10,912 nucleotides of DNA from Pavlovales sp. CCMP2436 (Eukaryota; Haptophyta; Pavlovophyceae; Pavlovales). The notes under the pieces were generated by a model, which was given only the letters and a program-made list of their open reading frames with translations, did not search any database and was not told the DNA's origin. This document shows, piece by piece, positions 7,023 to 10,912 of the stretch (within the stretch, counting starts at the first letter, position 1; the number at the start of each line of letters is the position of its first letter). The translations under genes were made by a program, and so were the position numbers. Where the stretch lies: positions 384,794-395,705 of the forward strand of contig MU631371.1 of assembly GCA_026770615.1 (NCBI GenBank). Direction: 5' to 3'.

Positions 7023-9515
7023 CTAGAGGAGCCGAGGCGCGGAGTCGCGCGACGGCGACGCAGACGTCGGGTCGGAGGCAGCAGCACGCTTAGAGCCGCG
7101 CTTGATGCCGAGAGCGGGGAAAGGAGGAACGCTCATTTCCATCTCCACAAAGCCCGCGTCGAGGAGCGGACCGAGGGCCTCGCGGGAACGCGAGGGGAGA
7201 TCGGCGAGGTTGCTCTTGGAGGGCACGTAGGAAAACCACGGGGTAATGCGCAGCTCCAGCGCGCGAAGCCAGAAGGCGTTGATGAGGTGGGCCATATCGA
7301 GGCACCCCGAATAGCCCTTGTGTAGGCCACTCAGAGCGCTCTGGTTGTCGATGTAAAAGTGGACAACTTGACCGCGCAGCCGCTCGCCGGCTTCGCCGGA
7401 GATTGCCGCAAGGACAGCGAGGACCTCGAGCTGGGAGATGTAGGTCGCGCGCTCGCCAAAGTTGACGAGAGCTGCGAGGAAGGCTGCGTCAGCCTCGCCG
7501 AAGGTGAAGATCCTGCGCGGCACGATGCCCGTCGAGTCGGGGAAGCTGTAGACGGCGCCAAGCCCGGCAGGCCGAGAGGTCCCGCGCTGGTACATCGCAT
7601 CGGTGAGTACGATGGTAGGGACCTGAAGGGTAGCCCTAGCCTGCACCACAGCGGCAGGCAGGGATGGGAGCAGGTCTCGTAGGAAGGAGATAGCCTCACG
7701 CACTGGGGTCGGAAGGACGTCCGAGACGGAAGGCTTGCTGCTGGAGCCCCACGCCTGGATCGAGGAGAGAGCAGCTTTCCCCACGCGGGAAGAGAGCGGA
7801 GAGAGGGTGAAGCGCAGTTTTCCATAAAGGGAGGCAGCGTTGCCGGAGGTGAGGTAGTCCTCGGCTAGCACCTTGTCGAGAGTGAGGCCGAGCGTGTCAC
7901 GCCTCTTTTGTGACACGCCGACGTAGATCAGATCCTTGGCGGAGAAGTCGGAGAAGTTGAACTCGAGACCAAGGAAGATGTTGGTGACGGCGACTTCCTT
8001 GTGTTTGCCGATGTCGAGCCCGAGACCGACCGCGGAGAAGACGAGGTCGAGCGCGGCCTGCCCGGACGCCTTGCGCTTGTTGAAACACCGAGGGCGGCTG
8101 CGCCTCGGGCCAGGGGCGGAGCAGTGAGCGCGGCCTGCCCGGACGCCTTGCGCTTGTTGAAACACCGAAGGCGGCTGCGCCTCGGGCCAGGGGCGGAGCA
8201 GTAAAGGGGCTCGACAACAACCATGTCATCATAATAAACGCCCGCGCAGACGCCAAAAAGGCGCCTAGAAACGCACGACAAGAATAATGAAAGGCGGTTC
8301 CAGGAAAGCGGGGCGCCAGCTAGACCAAAGGGATGGCCTGGCAAGGTGACATAGCCCACGTGCCCACGCGCCCAGTCGCCGTCAGGGTGAGGGCACCAGA
8401 GGGCAGCAACGGTTAGACCTGGTTGCGATGACGGGAGGACGCGATAGGCCGCCTGGACATCGTCAGACCCGAGCCCGAGCTCGGGCAGTGCACCCGGGGG
8501 CGACGAAGCGGCGATGTGGCGTGCGATGCTCACGGGGAGGTCCGCGTGGAATCAGACGAGTTTCTCCTTCGTGCTCAGCGCTGCGTTAGTCAGGCTGCGC
8601 CGCGCGTTGTCGATCACGCGAGCCTTGCCGTTCTGAATGATGCAAGAGCGGGGGATCGGGCGGGCAAAGCCTCGCCCCATGCTCGCCTCGAGCTCCGCCA
8701 GAGTCATGGGGGCAGAGCACAGGTGAGCTTCGTGCTCCTCCAGCGTACGCTCGTAGGCTGTCCGTAGCCTTTCAGCCGTGGACAGCGTCGACGTCACGCC
8801 TTTGACGAAGGCGGGCGGGTGCGGCTCCAACTCGAAGGCTGCGCGAGCAGTCGCCGAGATTACCCTTTCGAGCGAGCGCGACCACGTGAAGTTGGACTCC
8901 ATAAGCTTGTCGAAGGGGATAGAAGCCTCGACCCCACCTGCTTGGAAGCAGTGGCTGTCGCGCAGGTTGCCCGTCGCAGGAAAGCCCTTTACCATGAAGA
9001 AAGCGAGTTTCTGGTCGGGCCAGACGATCGCGTCCGTCAAAGCTGCGATGACAGCGGGACGCAACTTGCGGCCGATCTTGTCCATGGCCACGAGGTGAGC
9101 GGGGCGGAGGGCAAGTAACTTGACGTTCCAAGGCTCGAGCGAGGCCGCGGCCTTGGCGAAGCGGCTCATCTGATTGGCTCGCCAAGCCACCAAGTCGTTG
9201 ACACCAAACTTGGCGGGGTCCGCGACGAACTCGCACGCGAAAGCGAAGTCGGGGTGAAGCTCGGAGAAGGGGGAGTCTGGAAGGCACGCTCGAGTCCTCA
9301 GCGCGCTGCAGGAAATCGAGCATCGAGAGGAGCTCATCGCCCTGCTTCCACGGCACATCAGACGAAGGCTTCCACAACGCGGGCAGACCCTCGGAAGGGC
9401 CTGGCCACTGGAAGGGGGTCTCGAAGATGCGAAGCTCGCGAAACGAGGCCACGGCCGCGAGGAAGGTCGGGTCCGGCTCGAGGTCGAAATGCGAGAGAGC
9501 CGGGCTCGCGGACAT
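7023..9515 (-). pseudogene. Retrotransposon Pol: reverse transcriptase plus RNase H (DIRS/Ngaro-like), disrupted
   Basis: Minus-strand Pol gene from ATG 9515 to TAG 7023. The order is: N-terminal region; RT fingers (IPR...QNGKARVIDNARRS, about 8664-8590); palm motif A DDVQAAYR (about 8462-8439); catalytic YYDD at 8236-8225; connection; RNase H with Asp at 7601, Glu at 7427, Asp in FYIDNQSAL at 7349 and a final Asp in PSKSNLADLPSR at 7202. The last motif and the RNase H style are typical of DIRS/Ngaro/Pat-type and related protist retroelements. Such Pol copies the element's RNA to DNA and removes the RNA strand. Three breaks are visible: a frame change at about 9280-9305; an in-frame TGA at 8554-8552 between fingers and motif A; and a 77-bp tandem duplication (8049-8202) after YYDD that shifts the frame into the RNase H part. 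Removing one copy of the duplication would realign the two frames. No Gag, tyrosine recombinase, methylase, integrase or terminal repeats are seen, so it is incomplete or a domain-poor relative. The copy cannot make full-length Pol under the standard code. Confidence 0.88.
8049..8202. repeat. 77-bp tandem duplication inside the RT gene
   Basis: 8049-8125 and 8126-8202 are identical except for one base (G at 8092, A at 8169). The period of 77 is not a multiple of three, so the second copy shifts the Pol frame just after the catalytic YYDD. The nearly perfect identity means the event is recent or is an assembly artefact. The single mismatch is mild evidence that both copies are real. Confidence 0.95.
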
Positions 9516-9533
9516 CGCAAAGAGGATGAGAGC

Positions 9534-9560
9534 TGCAGTTACCGGTAGCAGCAGTTACCG
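9534..9560. repeat. 17-bp-spaced direct repeat GCAGTTACCG
   Basis: GCAGTTACCG at 9534-9543 recurs at 9551-9560, in the 56-bp gap between the divergent ATGs of the RT gene (9515, minus) and the next gene (9572, plus). It lies where the 5' boundary of the retroelement should be, so it may be a boundary repeat, a target-site trace or simple slippage. Confidence 0.5.
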
Positions 9561-9571
9561 CCGCGAAGAAG

Positions 9572-10912
9572 ATGGACGACTCGTTCTATGCGTGGATGGC
9601 TGAGAAAGTGACTGCGAACTGGCTGCGCGCGCCTCTCATCGCGGTCTTCAAGAGCAGCGAGCTGCACTTGGAGGGCATGCTGACCACGATGGGATGCTGC
9701 TGCCTTGTGAACCGCAGCTCCAGCGAGGTCAAGAAGACGACGCTCAGGCCGCTGGTGGTCGCAGTGAAGGATGTGTTGGGCGGCTCGTGAGCTGCGTCTG
9801 CTCCAATCGGCGTCGTCGTCAGCGACCACGCTGCTGAGTAAGTGGTACTCGACACCATCTGCAGGCTTGCCGTGCTGCTCGACCGCTTGGAGGCGGCCCC
9901 GCGCGATGTTGCGGGTGGCTCGTTGGTGGTCAGCTTCGGCACGCCGAGGCCGATGGGGGTCGAGTCCAAGTCCAATATCGTCGAAGACCTCCTGATGCAC
10001 ATGCAGAAGGGAGCCCTCGACGTCCGCGGCTATAGGGCGGTTGAGCGCCGCCTGCCGTCCAAGATGCACCTCGTGAAGCAGCGCGCGGTCCTCATTCGCG
10101 GAGACTTCCCGCGCGATGTTGCGGGTGGCTCGTTGGTGGTCAGCTTCGGCACGCCGAGGCCGATGGGGGTCGAGTCCAAGTCCAATATCGTCGAAGACCT
10201 CCTGATGCACATGCAGAAGGGAGCCCTCGACGTCCGCGGCTATAGGGCGGTTGAGCGCCGCCTGCCGTCCAAGATGCACCTCGTGAAGCAGCGCGCGGTC
10301 CTCATTCGCGGAGACTTCAAGCACGTCTCCGTGAAGGACCAGGGCTCGCACTCGACGCTGCCCCGTGCGAACGTCCAGATCGCGGGCATCAGCTTCGAGG
10401 GGGCCGAGCAGCCGCAGCCCGTTGATGTGACGAGCGCTGAGCAGCTGCACAAACAGATCGACGTAATGATCGAGGGACTCACGCTGGTGGCTGGCGGGCT
10501 GAGCCGTGATGCGGACCAGGTGGACAAGATGCCGCCCCAGCTCGCTGCCTACGGTATCCCCAGCACTATGGTGCTCACCAAGAACCACCGCGGGGTGGAG
10601 CGCCTCCTGCTGCTGCAGATCATCGCGCAGTGGCAGCACTTCATGCACGAGGTGGCGTGACAGTGCCGCGATGTGACGATGTTCCTCGAGGTGCACATGC
10701 GTGTGGACCGCATCGTGACGGAAGCGCTCGAGCGCGACAATAACGTCACTCTCGATGCTGCTTTCAAGGGTGTGCTCGAGCAGGTCGTGCCCGCGGTGAT
10801 GCTGCAGGTCGCCGCAGGCGCTGTGGGCGCTGCGCATTCGCAGCTGAAGCGCAAGCTCGCGCTGGGCGCTCAGCCGGCGGATGGCTCGATCGGCACGCTG
10901 TGCGGGCCGTTC
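9572..10912 (+). pseudogene. Unrecognised protein gene with in-frame stops and internal duplication; 3' end outside window
   Basis: Coding-like frame from ATG 9572 through the right edge. The family is not recognised. The translation is mixed alpha/beta in character with no membrane segment, and shows no motif I can assign. It is interrupted by TGA 9788-9790, TAA 9839-9841 and TGA 10658-10660, but coding character continues in the same frame after each. After the last stop 84 further codons run open to the end of the window. Within it a 210-bp segment is perfectly duplicated in tandem, adding 70 residues without shifting the frame. The frame is closed just upstream (TGA 9527-9529), so ATG 9572 is the best start; it lies 56 bases from the RT gene start on the other strand. 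GTGAGC at 9787 resembles a splice donor, but the sequence between the first two stops also reads as protein and no frame-compatible acceptor stands out. The gene is decayed, uses readthrough or a variant code, or has errors. A 432-codon His-rich frame on the opposite strand is its shadow. Confidence 0.55.
9898..10318. repeat. Perfect 210-bp tandem duplication
   Basis: 9898-10108 and 10108-10318 are identical over 211 bases, period exactly 210 (70 codons). The duplication keeps the reading frame of the + strand gene, repeating a block that begins RDVAGGSLVV and ends AVLIRGDF. No mismatch exists between copies, including at third codon positions, so the event is very recent or an assembly duplication. 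Confidence 0.97.

Noticed and set aside
9787..9838. Possible 52-bp intron (GTGAGC...CTGAG) removing the first stop in the right-hand gene
   Set aside because: 52 is not a multiple of three and would lose the downstream frame, and the intervening sequence itself reads as protein.
9539..10837. 432-codon His-rich frame on the minus strand, the longest minus-strand frame at the right end
   Set aside because: Its His/Arg/Leu-rich, low-diversity composition is what the complement of a GC-rich gene gives; the + strand frame has natural composition, and the His-rich frame also carries the 210-bp duplication passively.
1..10912. tRNA, rRNA, CRISPR array or bacterial operon signals
   Set aside because: No cloverleaf, rRNA-like segment, regularly spaced repeats or Shine-Dalgarno-led gene strings were seen; a weak or unusual RNA gene could still be missed by eye.

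Overview
The window looks like nuclear DNA of a GC-rich microbial eukaryote (alga or other protist; I cannot name the lineage). The evidence is a DIRS/Ngaro-like reverse transcriptase plus RNase H retroelement, a fragment resembling Ty1/copia Pol, long AT-richer spacers with AATAAA and TATA-like sites, CCG and purine-rich simple repeats, and no operon layout or ribosome binding sites. Almost every recognisable gene is broken, so the window reads as a graveyard of mobile or virus-like genes, or as an assembly carrying errors. The sequence alone cannot fully separate these.

Layout. 1-290: G/T-rich DNA with no gene. About 290-2469 (+): an SF1 UvrD/Rep-type helicase fused to a C-terminal PD-(D/E)XK nuclease, with no ATG before its Walker A, one in-frame TGA and one frameshift. 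2541-2750: GGCCAA repeats and a GC-rich hairpin. 2615-3838 (+): an open frame for an unrecognised protein with about five membrane segments. 3839-5639: about 1.8 kb of spacer holding a poly(A) signal, CCG repeats, purine-rich G-run tracts, a hairpin and a TATA-like box. 5640-5867 (+): probable Ty1/copia Pol remnant. 5868-6236: spacer with a hairpin and a CGGCGCTC-type minisatellite. 6237-6847 (-): unknown gene with a C-terminal CxxC...CxxC zinc ribbon, broken by two frameshifts. 7023-9515 (-): RT/RNase H Pol gene broken by a frameshift, an in-frame TGA and a 77-bp tandem duplication. 9572-10912 (+): unknown gene, head-to-head with the Pol gene, with three in-frame stops and a perfect 210-bp tandem duplication, running off the right edge.

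How they relate. There is no evidence that these genes form one pathway. Two threads deserve attention. First, four in-frame TGA codons interrupt otherwise continuous frames on both strands, while three convincing gene ends use TAA or TAG. Second, two tandem duplications lie inside coding sequence, one frame-preserving and one frame-breaking.
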